Shown one piece after another: positions 1-9,026 of a stretch of DNA of 64,000 bases. A program made the position numbers and the translations under genes. How positions within the stretch are numbered: the stretch's first letter is position 1; the number at the start of each line of letters is the position of its first letter. The notes under the pieces were generated by a model that was not told where the DNA came from, made no database searches, and worked only from the letters and a program-made list of their open reading frames with translations. This DNA comes from Mytilisepta virgata (taxonomy: Eukaryota; Mollusca; Bivalvia; Mytilida; Mytilidae): the NCBI GenBank assembly GCA_028015205.1, contig CM051516.1:30332230-30396229 (forward strand), read 5' to 3'.

Positions 1-423
1 TTCCTCTATTGTTCCATATACACTGTCCATTTTATCAATGATCTGAACTATATCTGCACTCTCTCCTAATCGCATAACAACTCTTCCTGCTTCGCCCTTC
101 AGTGATCTTCTAATCGCTTGCGTAATAGCTGCCTTTGAATGTGTACTCTCATTTAATAAACACCGTACCTCATATCTCCATAGATCATATGTAGTATAGT
201 CACTTTTCGATACAGTTCCTGAAAAGTTGCTTAATCTAGGAACATATGGTGTATGCACTACTTGGGTAGCCATTCCTGGTTCTTTCTTAATCTCCATTCC
301 TTGTTGTTGAACAAAATTTTTCATCCATTCCTTTAATTCTGCTGGATTTGTTGCTTTTGGAGTAATGTTCATTTCCTCCAATGTTTTTAATAAATCCTTG
401 TATTGTTCTGGAACTTCAGCCAT
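1..423 (-). CDS. PNMA-like Gag, N-terminal part (element 1)
   Basis: The frame is open for 141 codons from an ATG at 423-421 to the window edge. It carries an MAEVPEQYKDLLKTLEEM start, then about residues 80-135 resemble the PNMA/Gag capsid N-domain: a P-R-L-S-N-F-S-G stretch, a YDLWRYEVRCLL core, and an AIRRSLKGEAGRVVMRLGE helix pair. Gag would form the capsid of the element. This type differs clearly from the gag of element 2, which has a classical Ty3 capsid with zinc knuckles. The C-terminus and any zinc knuckle are outside the window. The gap to the upstream SGNH-like ORF is about 150 nt. I am sure this is a retroelement gag; the PNMA-like label is by recognition, not by search. Confidence 0.75.
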   Translation of the reverse strand, partial: MAEVPEQYKDLLKTLEEMNITPKATNPAELKEWMKNFVQQQGMEIKKEPGMATQVVHTPYVPRLSNFSGTVSKSDYTTYDLWRYEVRCLLNESTHSKAAITQAIRRSLKGEAGRVVMRLGESADIVQIIDKMDSVYGTIEE

Positions 424-577
424 GTTGATTCAATATTAAATGTAATCCAATCCTATATGTTAATTGTAACAATAATTTCTCCTGAAGTATTCGGTATAGT
501 ATAGCGTAGCGAAACCCACACTGACTATTATACTTCAAGAAAAATTATATTCGATTTCTTGTCCAGAATTATTATTC

Positions 578-1330
578 CTACGGTATCACAGTCTCATGCC
601 AACAGTCGTCTATGATTTGTTCCGTTATTTTCCTCACAGCAGCTAAAATTTTAGTTGGGTGTATTCCGTCCTTATAAAGTTGATAATTGTGGTGCACTCT
701 ACGTTGTAATTTATCCCTTTTTGCTCCTTTACGACATTTTGAGACAACAGTCAAATCCGAAGAAAATTTTGGAGAATAGCTATTCAGTTCAGAATTGATG
801 TCCTTTATTTTTCTATTTAGTGTAAAAATTTGTTCCTCCAATTCCTGTTGTTGTTCTTGAAATTGTTCCAATTCCGGATGACGTCGTCGTCTTTCGTTCC
901 AAGCAATAATTGAATAAATAGGCACTTCCAATACTGTTAATTTCGAATATGGATATTGGCTTATAATATTCCTTATTTGTTGAATTTCTTGTATAATTTC
1001 ATTAATCGAATCTGATGAAAATGTTGTTAATGATAAGCAACCTCCTTTGAATTTAGATGTCAAGTTGCAAGTTCCAAACCAAATGTAAAAAGAAATATTT
1101 CCGTATTGTTTATGAAGATATTCTATGTTTTCCTCAAGCCAAATTCTTCCTTCCTTAATTGTTGATCCTCGACTGTATTTCCAAATAATTTGACTTTCCT
1201 GGGTTGTCAATACTTCATCTTTTAAATATGATGCTTTACTGTCGGAAAGTACAATCGGTGTTAAATATTGAAAACCGCGCGTTTGTTTCAACGGACGACG
1301 CAAAAACTTTGTAAGTTTACGGACTGACAT
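578..1330 (-). CDS. SGNH/GDSL-hydrolase-like ORF upstream of gag (element 1)
   Basis: The ORF has 250 codons from the ATG at 1330. The frame stays open back to 1453 (41 more codons, hydrophobic), but no ATG lies there, and the homologue in element 2 starts at the equivalent of 1330. SGNH-type blocks are visible in order: block I TPIVLSDSKASYL (Ser in SDS as nucleophile candidate), a block III-like YIWFGTCNLT, and block V DGIHP with the usual Asp/His pair. The middle is a Gln/Glu-rich predicted coiled stretch (ELEQFQEQQQELEEQIF). It sits between leader and gag, so it is part of the retroelement. It would be a small esterase-like or carbohydrate/lipid-binding protein; enzymatic activity is inference. 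The protein is about a third identical by eye to the one at 29540-30274. Confidence 0.7.
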   Translation of the reverse strand: MSVRKLTKFLRRPLKQTRGFQYLTPIVLSDSKASYLKDEVLTTQESQIIWKYSRGSTIKEGRIWLEENIEYLHKQYGNISFYIWFGTCNLTSKFKGGCLSLTTFSSDSINEIIQEIQQIRNIISQYPYSKLTVLEVPIYSIIAWNERRRRHPELEQFQEQQQELEEQIFTLNRKIKDINSELNSYSPKFSSDLTVVSKCRKGAKRDKLQRRVHHNYQLYKDGIHPTKILAAVRKITEQIIDDCWHETVIP

Positions 1331-1453
1331 AAATGAATAAACAAAATAAATATGCAAATAAATCAATATGGCTATAAATAAATATCCAATATCAATGGGA
1401 AGGCAATAGCACAACAACTGGGTGGGGTGGAGTAGGGGTGTGAGTAAGATCAA

Positions 1454-2365
1454 CTACACATACTCTAAGTACAATACCAATAGGGATGCTCAAAGATGAA
1501 TAACAGCAATAAACTCAAGTCCAACTGGTGATCAAGTCATTCACAATACATCAATATCACGTGCAAGATGTGCGTAAAAGTATAGAATAGGAGTACGACT
1601 AAGAAAAAATAAAGAATTCACATACTATATCTTTCACTCACTGATGCATAATTCCAATAAAAAATTTAAAAAAAAAATAATCAAAAAAAATACTACCTAT
1701 ACTTCTATGTATTAAATAACCTTAGTACACATGTACTAAAGAACTAAGGTCAAGGTCATCTACAAGAGTACCAATAATATTCTAACTAAATCTCAGTATT
1801 TCTCAAAATAAATACTAAAGTTCAATATCACACACCAGCACTATACAAATCAACCTTTTAAATATAACCGGTTTGAGTTAAACTAAGTGTATATTTAACC
1901 GCAAAGTATGAACAACTAAATTGCACATAATAAGAAGTTAAACAAATATCAAACACAAAAATCAATCAAAATGCATGTAAATGCTAGCTAGACTTGGCAA
2001 TAATACTTCAATGATTGTAGATTTAGACAATGTCCGCACAATACAACCAAAGAAAAATTATTACTAACTGTAAATATCCCTATTTTACAATACCATAATA
2101 CACATTTTCAATTTTTGGCCAAAATAATCTAAGTGTTTTACTACTCATAATGTTACTGTAACTTCAAAATAATTACAAATAGCTATGTATGTAGTTGCAT
2201 AAATGTATATTCTCACCAATAACACCGTCTATAACACTGCTGTACAGCTGTATATTACGGATAATCACAGAATTCAAAAACTGTGCACAGAAATTGTTCA
2301 TGTTTCACTTAATTCGTAACCTCCTCCAGCTGATCTAATGTGGGGTTCACCGCAGGTTCAATCCA
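1454..2365. other. Leader region of element 1, no gene seen
   Basis: This AT-rich stretch lies between the primer-binding site and the SGNH-like ORF. No ORF of note, no repeat array and no copy of the palindrome seen in element 2 was found. It is long for a Ty3 leader, about 1 kb, and may hold packaging signals or an intron in the genomic RNA. Confidence 0.4.
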
Positions 2366-2383
2366 ACATCTACGTGGGCGCCA
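2366..2383 (-). promoter_or_regulatory. Primer-binding site of element 1
   Basis: The minus strand reads TGGCGCCCACGTAGATGT directly after the LTR end and a 2-nt spacer. The TGG start pairs with a tRNA CCA end, and TGGCGCC is a common Ty3/retroviral PBS opening. I did not identify the primer tRNA. Confidence 0.6.
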
Positions 2384-2386
2384 TTT

Positions 2387-3756
2387 GTAGCCGGGTCTAT
2401 TTTTGGCAATAACAACAAACTCAGCATAGGGTTCTAATTGGATTATATTGATTGTAAATAAACCCTACAATAATAAAACACAGTTATAACAAAACAATAC
2501 ATGTATCACATAGACATTACAACACATAAGACAGAATACTGTTCAAAGGGCAATAACTCAAATTGATTCTGAATAAAGTTTTGAAACAGTTACCGAAAAT
2601 ATCTAACATGTATAAATAAATACGGATTCACTTTAGGCTTTCTAATATTCATTAATTATGAAATAATTAATAATTAACCTATATGAAACTTTGCAATAAT
2701 ATTTCCGAACAAATCATATCTCTTACGAAATGCTACTTATCTAATAAATACTTTATATTAAAAATATACGCAACATCATTCAATTAAGACACATATAGAC
2801 ACACAGAACACAGAAACAAACACTGCTTACCCTATATGTGGTACAAGGGTCCACAACAATTAGGCAGTGCCCCTTATTGTATAAACGTCACTATTGCTCC
2901 TAAATATAATAAAAATAAATATTAAGTACAATGCCCAACTTAATATTTCATTATCTAAATGAAGCAATGCATTTACTATAAAAATATCTTTAAACCATTC
3001 ATTCCAAAATGATTCATTCTATCTCTCAAAACTTTTACTCTGAAATTACCACTTTCATTCAAAGAATAAGATTAAAGGAAAGGATAAGAAAATGTGAATT
3101 GATATACTGTAAATAACTGACCTTCTGATAAACTAAACTATAAGTCTCGGAAGAGATACAAAAAAACTTCTGATCATTTCAAAATCTATCTGAAGTATAT
3201 CCAAGACAAAGGGAATTTAAACCAACCAATAGAAAGTTAAAGAAAAGTATTCACTAAACCAGTCAACCATGAAAGTACATGTATATCAGTAAATCAAAGC
3301 ACTGAAGTACTGTCTACAATTAGTAAATATGGACCAGTAATAAAATAATATAAAGTCAAATATTATCAAATAAATATATCATATTTATTATTCAATAATC
3401 ATACCAGATAAAATTACACACTACTACATACATGTATAACAAAAAGACACAATCACACATCCATTCACTCTACATTTATACATCATGATTTATTAAACAA
3501 AACAGCACTCTTCTCTTGTGGGATTCTCACATTGGACCAAAATGGCTACCATTACCCCCAAAAATATTTTAAAATCTAAATTACAATTTTAATTTTCAAA
3601 TATATTGATTCCCAAGTGCACATCATATTCTTAAATGCAGACAAATGTGTTACAAATTCCATATAATTGTAGTCTCCCAGCACGCTCTTTCTTTGAATGA
3701 ACCCATCTTTCTAATTTAAACATTGAAGAAAAATAGATTTTTTTTAAATATTTCAG
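2387..3756. other. Outer LTR of element 1 and upstream flank of the RNF213-like gene
   Basis: This AT-rich DNA has no ORF. It holds the unmapped remainder of the element 1 LTR. Its right end is probably intron of the RNF213-like gene, because a strong splice acceptor (pyrimidine run, then TTTCAG) ends at 3756. The promoter of the gene is therefore not located. Confidence 0.4.
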
Positions 3757-3800
3757 ATATTATGTTGAAGATGTAGAAATATGAACATCACAGTTTGAGA
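3757..3800 (+). promoter_or_regulatory. Candidate 5' UTR with two mini-uORFs
   Basis: After the acceptor at 3756 come 44 nt before the chosen ATG at 3801. They hold two short upstream frames: ATG at 3762 closing with TAG at 3774-3776 (4 codons), and ATG at 3781 closing with TGA at 3796-3798 (5 codons). The main ATG has A at -3. Exon use is inferred from the splice signal only. Confidence 0.35.
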
Positions 3801-4122
3801 ATGAAGTGTAAAAATATCTCAGAAGGACAAACCTGTGGAGCTGAGATTCCACCAAATTCGAAGTTCTGTGGATCTTGTGGTTGCCAAGTTCAAAGTGGAG
3901 AGGATAGCCTGTCAAAAGAATGTCCTAAATGTAAAACTGTTGTCACCAGGAGACAGAAATTTTGTTTTGGTTGTGGATGGAAAATAGATCCAAGCATTTT
4001 TGAATCTAAGAAGGTTTTTTGTATTGGATTGAATGAAGAGGGAAAACCCTGTGGTGAAGAAATACTCTTTGATGTCAGATTTTGTTCAGTCTGTGGCACA
4101 GACCAAAGTAAGCCACTACCTC
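3801..4122 (+). CDS. RNF213: RNF213-like exon 1: three zinc ribbons
   Basis: The exon begins MKCKNISEGQTC and carries three consecutive zinc-ribbon-like units, each ending in an FCxxCG knuckle: FCGSCG, FCFGCG and FCSVCG, with upstream Cys partners (C-x8-C, CPKC, C-x8-C). Human RNF213 has one such ribbon at its N-terminus, from memory. I chose the ATG at 3801 because an upstream TTG-initiated extension of two codons lacks an ATG. The donor is CCTC|GTAAGT, phase 1. The 520-nt intron that follows shows nothing but short chance frames. Confidence 0.85.
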
Positions 4123-4643
4123 GTAAGTTAACCCAATGGCTATAATTTTAAACTATCAAAAGTTAAAGTGACATCCTCATATAACTGTTGTTTAGTAAAT
4201 ATAAAACTAAATGCCTTATACATGTATAACTTCCAGAAAGAACACATACTTACATGTACTTTTTCAATCAAATTCACATCTTTACTTTAGTAATAAAATA
4301 TTCTGCCTTCTTTCTATTTTAGCACAAATGTTTAGGCCATATTATAATATGTGTGTTAAGGGTTTGTCTACTGACTCTAATCTTTTTGCCCGCCCTAAAG
4401 TTTTTATTGAAAGTTTTGTTAAGGTACCATTAAAATCCAATCTTTCCTTCTGTAGGAACAGGCAAAAAAATTTACTGTATATAAAAAATATATCTTCGTG
4501 CCAACCCTAATTTTCATAAGAAAGAATTTTTTTTTTGATTGGCCTTAATGTCATGAAAAAACTGGCCAAACAAGAAAACATATATACACAGATTGTGATA
4601 TGTCCTTCAATTTTTCTAACTTTGTTTTTGATTTTTATTAAAG

Positions 4644-4943
4644 TGCCAGAAATTTCACAAAGAAAGGAAAATGAAAGAGGAGATTTTGTGAAAGATGTAC
4701 AACAAAGACATTCCCCACATACAAGTGAAACATCTGGCTCGTCAAGTAGGTCGGACAGTCCAGAAACATGGAAACCTCCTGGAATAACAACATCAACCAA
4801 AGAAAATGTTGAAATAATGGACATTGACATACAAAAACATGTGGATGCAGAGCAGAGTGGAATTAACCAATCAGATATTTTGAAAGGTGAACCAGAATCA
4901 AAAATTTCTGGTGAAAAAGAGCAGATTGTTATGGAACCAAAAG
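4644..4943 (+). CDS. RNF213: RNF213-like exon 2: Ser/Glu-rich linker
   Basis: The acceptor is TTAAAG at 4643, entering in phase 1; the donor is CAAAAG|GTAAAA, phase 1. The exon encodes a disordered hydrophilic stretch (SETSGSSSRSDSPETWKPPG, then acidic residues) with no domain. The reading frame and phases join exons 1 and 3 cleanly. The following 424-nt intron is AT-rich and otherwise featureless. Confidence 0.8.
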
Positions 4944-5367
4944 GTAAAATTGTATAGAATTTTTGATTGATTGACAGTTACCAGTATTGTATTTTTTTTG
5001 CTGATCAGTCTTTTTCTCTTTTTTTGTGTGAAATATAAATAGCAGGTTTACAGTATATACTCTAAGGGTACATATTTTTGAAACAGGTTTACTTTTACTG
5101 AAAAGTATGGGTACCAGTAAAGTTTATATTTTGAAATAATGTATTTATTTTATTTTTGATCTTGTATTGTAAAATGTTATCAGTTATAATAAAAAGATAC
5201 ACAAATTTGAGAATCGGATGACAAAGTTTTTTTTCAGTACATATTAAGGTAAATTATGATGAGAACCAAAACACAATATACAACAGTTACAGGCAGTTTT
5301 ATTTGCCGCTATAAGGAACATATTTTTTTTTGCAAATGCAATTTCCTTTCTTACCATTTATTTATAG

Positions 5368-6011
5368 ATTCGACAAGTCATACAGACTCTCAGCAGTCAA
5401 CCTATTTAGAAACACAAACAGAACCCCCTAGTGCAGAAACTATAAATGAGGGTGAAAATCCCAATTTACAACCTGAATCAATGGACACGGAAGATATCAA
5501 AAGTCAGAAAGGTTGGAAAACAGAAAATAAAGGATCAGGAACAAGTGGTCAAACAGTTTCAAAATTGGACACATCAGTTGCTTCACCTGAAACTGATACT
5601 GGTGATGAAAAGACTCCAGGATCAGAACATGATGGAAATAAGAAAGAAAATGCAGAAATGTCTCAGGATGACAGTTCTGATAGTTCCAGTAGTGATGAAA
5701 ATGAGGGAGGGGAGACAAAATCAGATCCTACACCAAAGTCAGCAGGCAGAAAGAGACCAAAGCAGAAAAAAAATGGTGAGCAAAAGAAAAAAGACAGGAA
5801 AAGACGTAGACAGGACAGAGATAAAGAAGATGAAGATGTAACACCTAAACAAAGTAAAAAATACAAGAAAAAATCCCAGCAAACTTTGACAAGTGATGGT
5901 GATGAAACAGAAAATACTGGAAAAAGACCAAGAAATGGAACTGTCACCAGATCTGGTGACAAGGATCAGAAAGACAAATCCAATAGTGCTGTAGTGACAA
6001 GAAGTGTTGAG
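5368..6011 (+). CDS. RNF213: RNF213-like exon 3: acidic/basic low-complexity region with NLS-like tract
   Basis: This is a 644-nt exon with acceptor TTTATAG and donor GTTGAG|GTATGG (phase 0 out). It encodes a long disordered region: Gln/Ser/Thr-rich, then DDSSDSSSSDENEGG, then a strongly basic run (GRKRPKQKKNGEQKKKDRKR), then mixed charge. Vertebrate RNF213 also has a poorly conserved charged N-terminal region. The basic run could act as a nuclear-localisation or RNA/anion-binding patch; that is inference. Confidence 0.8.
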
Positions 6012-7067
6012 GTATGGCAAATTCTTAAGTAGATTTAAACAAAACCAAGCAGTGATGCAGACCTTTATTGAAATAAGAAATATTTTCAGTTGAGGGAAGA
6101 AATTATTTCAGTTTCAAAATTGGTACTTTTTCTCAGATTATATATTCTTAAATTTTAGGTTTTTAGCAGTACTAAGAATTGAACCACTGTACTAACGCTT
6201 ATCTTTTGACACTTAAAAACACCTATTCCCCATTTTTGATACATGTAAGTTGTCTCCCATTGATGGAGTTATCTGCTCTTTGGTGTCTTCCATAGATATA
6301 AATGTCGTATTTCTGCAAAATATTTTTTCTTGGATATATTTTCCCAAATTTTTCAATGTTTGATGAGGCTCTTCCTGAATTCAATGTTTTTATAAAAAAA
6401 TCAAATTATTTTTCGCCCTTCATGATTAATACAAGACACCTTCTAGCAGGAAAGATAACCCGTGCATATGGGAGACAACTCCAATATTCTTAAGGTCTTG
6501 TTATACACTTCAAGGTCAAGTGGCCACTGAGCACCATAGTTCTTTAAAAAGTTGAACTTTGAAGTAAATTTCTTTGAGTAAATTAATACAATACCATTAT
6601 GGTAAAAGTAACATTTAAGGGCTTAAATTAAAGCTCAGAGAATATTTGTTTTAAAGAAGTAACTGCCAATTTCCACCCACAGTAGGAATTTATGGTACAG
6701 GAAGTAATAACATGACTAATGTCCATCCCTTTTCTCAGTTTGTCTCCAAAATTAAACACATGGTGATTAGAGAAACTTTGCCTTCAGACTCATTTTGCGA
6801 AAAAAGTAAACGATGAACGTACCATATTTGTAGCAGTTTTAAAATCTGCTATTCATTTGCTTTGCAGTGAGGTATGTCTCATTCAGAAGTTTACAGCTAT
6901 ATGTTCAGGCTGACAGTTTGAAATTTGGCCAAAACTTGCAGGAATATGTTAATGACGTCATAGGGTATACGAGACCACCAGTAGGAAATTTTTTAGGAAA
7001 ATTAGAAATTTTTTCTTACTGTCAGCCACAGAGCAATTTGGATTTTTTGTATTGATTTTGTTTTTAG
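6012..7067. other. Intron 3, left part; no gene seen
   Basis: There are only short chance frames (for example 6302-6493 and 6867-7055) without acceptor/donor support or recognisable sequence. Confidence 0.5.
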
Positions 7068-7215
7068 GAATTCACCATTTTGTTCCTTAAAATATATGTT
7101 TTAAAATTGAAGATGAAAACAAAGATGTGACACATGATCTGGATCTTGCTCCAGTTTTGGAGTGCCTCACAAAGGATTTTTACAACACATGTTCAAACTT
7201 TTTTCTCTGGTTAAG
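7068..7215 (+). pseudogene. Possible decayed exon between exons 3 and 4
   Basis: A strong acceptor (TGTTTTTAG) opens at 7068, in phase with exon 3, and starts EFTILFLKIY, but the frame hits TGA at about 7128. From 7109 another frame reads coding-like residues (DVTHDLDLAPVLECLTKDFY) to a donor at TTAAG|GTGAAT. The two frames are one base out of register and the exit phase does not fit exon 4. It may be a real exon broken by an indel, an exon with unrecognised borders, or chance. Exon 3 joins exon 4 in phase without it. Confidence 0.3.
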
Positions 7216-7329
7216 GTGAATTCATAAGTCTATACTGAACTTGTTTGATGAGAAATTTCACATGCAGCAATGATGATAACATAGTATATTGTGATTCAGC
7301 TGAGAAAAAAAATAAGAAATTAATTATAG

Positions 7330-7464
7330 TTTTTAACTTTTTATGTCATTTGTACATTGGTTACAAAATCTTGCATTGACGATGAGTTAGTAAAGATCTA
7401 TTTACTACATATAGAAGAATTTGAGAGTGTTGTTCAGGCCATCTTAAGTGAGGTTGCTCTTAAG
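7330..7464 (+). CDS. RNF213: RNF213-like exon 4 (probable)
   Basis: This is a 135-nt phase 0/0 exon: acceptor ATTATAG at 7329, donor CTTAAG|GTAAAT. The second part (KIYLLHIEEFESVVQAILSE) looks like RNF213 stalk helix; the first 15 residues are hydrophobic and less convincing, and a later acceptor at 7386 is possible. The phase fits exon 3 before and exon 5 after. Confidence 0.55.
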
Positions 7465-8203
7465 GTAAATCTTATTTTACTTTTTGTAGAAGTCAGAAAA
7501 TGAATGGTAATGACACTTTGTCATGTTTATATAAGGTTGTAAGATATGATACCAGATTTTTCACTGGAAAATCTGGTTATTAGTTTAGTGAAGTATGGCG
7601 AGCAGGTGGATGGAGAGGGTTGTTGACTCCAAACAGTGATGAATGAAATCTGGTTTTTAATCATGCAGACATCTTGTTTTTTGCATAGATGATATATTTT
7701 TGAATAAAGATTTGTTAAATTAAGAGAACTTTGAATGCTTTAGACTTTAATTAGTGCAATTGATAATTGAAATTAAATATCATATTCTGCAGCATTTAAC
7801 TTTCATTTAGGTGACCAAGTTGGAGTTATCATGAAGCTTTATTATGTCTTTGTAATTTATTACAGTTTGAATGTTTGAAAGCCAGGGTGTAATTATTTTC
7901 TCCAAGAGTTCATAGTGAAATGTCTACCATAATTACTGAATTGGTGAACTGACATTTTAATGATTGACCGAATGAAAGATTATTACATGTGAAATAAATT
8001 CTTTATATAGGTTCAATCAGCTTTACATGAGATTATATACAGGTCTGTGAACTCCTACTTTATGCTCTTCATCAAAATCTTGAAGTAACACGGCCAGTGC
8101 AATCCCCAGACATCCCTCCCTTTACCCCCACAACCACCTCCAAACCCTTGAGTGAACCTGTATAACTTATTCTCAAATGTTATGACTATATTTCCATTTA
8201 TAG

Positions 8204-8357
8204 GCTATCAATGAATGCAGAAATTTTGACATGGAATTTATGAATGATAACAGAGTTAGGATGCGCTATGATGATCTAATAAATGTTCTAGAGAGGAACT
8301 TGGACCAAAGTCAGCACAGAACTCCACACCAGATATTGTCTTTTATTGAAATGTATT
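8204..8357 (+). CDS. RNF213: RNF213-like exon 5
   Basis: The acceptor is ATTTATAG, the donor TATT|GTATGT, phases 0 in and 1 out. It encodes about 51 residues (NECRNFDMEFMNDNRVRMRY onward), helical and without a motif. It connects in phase across a 9.45-kb intron to exon 6, which supports both. Confidence 0.7.
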
Positions 8358-9026
8358 GTATGTAATCCCATTAATTATGTATATTATAATATGAAAATAA
8401 TTTCATTTATTAAAAAAAAAATATACTGCAAAATTGTATATTCAAAGATTTTGAGGGACAGTATTGATAATACATATATGATTAGGTAAAAGCTACATGT
8501 GTCTTATTGTTAACAGGAAAATCTGGTTATACGTGAGGTGATGAATTAGGCAGATGGGTGGGCAGGCAGTTGGCTTAAAAAGCTTTCGTGCAATAACTTG
8601 AGATGCATTTAACAGATCTTTTTTTTCCAGATTTTGTTATATTTTATTAGTGACATACTAGAAGTGTCTGTCACCCTTATTGATTACCACAGTTGTTGTT
8701 CCAGGGAAACCTTGATTGAGAGAAAAAAGAAATGTTCAATGTATCATTTTCAAATTTAATATGTTGTTTGTAGTGACAAAATTGCAGTTGAAGTTTAATT
8801 GTGTTCATTCCAGAGTTCTGTCCCTTTATCAAGAGGCAAAAATTGACCTTTAATCTTTGTCAAACTCAGATAAAATGTTGTTGCTAGCTATTGTGATGAC
8901 CATCCATTTTATTTTTAGAGTTATGTTACTTAATTGAAAAAAAAATTGTACTTTGAGTGGTTTCCTTTTATTAAATTGAGAATCATCAATGGATCTTTTC
9001 ACATTTAAATATTTGCAGGGAAAAAA
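8358..9026. other. Intron 5, left part; no feature seen
   Basis: AT-rich intron. A short GGAAAATCTGGTTAT phrase at about 8516 also occurs at about 7573 and marks a dispersed repeat fragment. There is nothing else. Confidence 0.4.

Larger units (their letters stand above)
1..2386 (-). mobile_element. Ty3-type LTR retroelement 1 (partial, runs off left edge)
   Basis: Read on the minus strand, the order is: LTR end (TGTAG inverted boundary at 2386), two spacer bases, a primer-binding site starting TGGCGCC, a leader of about 1 kb without clear coding, an SGNH-like ORF (1330-578), then a gag ORF starting at 423 and leaving the window. The pol genes must lie to the left. The outer end of the LTR, towards the RNF213-like gene, could not be fixed: several CTACA ends exist between about 2465 and 3430 and none is decisive. 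The ORFs present are intact, so the copy may be fairly young. Confidence 0.75.

Noticed and set aside
578..1453. Long form of the element 1 SGNH-like ORF with a 41-residue hydrophobic N-terminus
   Set aside because: The extension starts at TTG, not ATG, and has no counterpart in the homologous ORF of element 2, so I start at 1330.
5446..6020. Overlapping ORFs on both strands in exon 3
   Set aside because: Shadow frames of the low-complexity exon; exon 3's own frame has matching splice phases.
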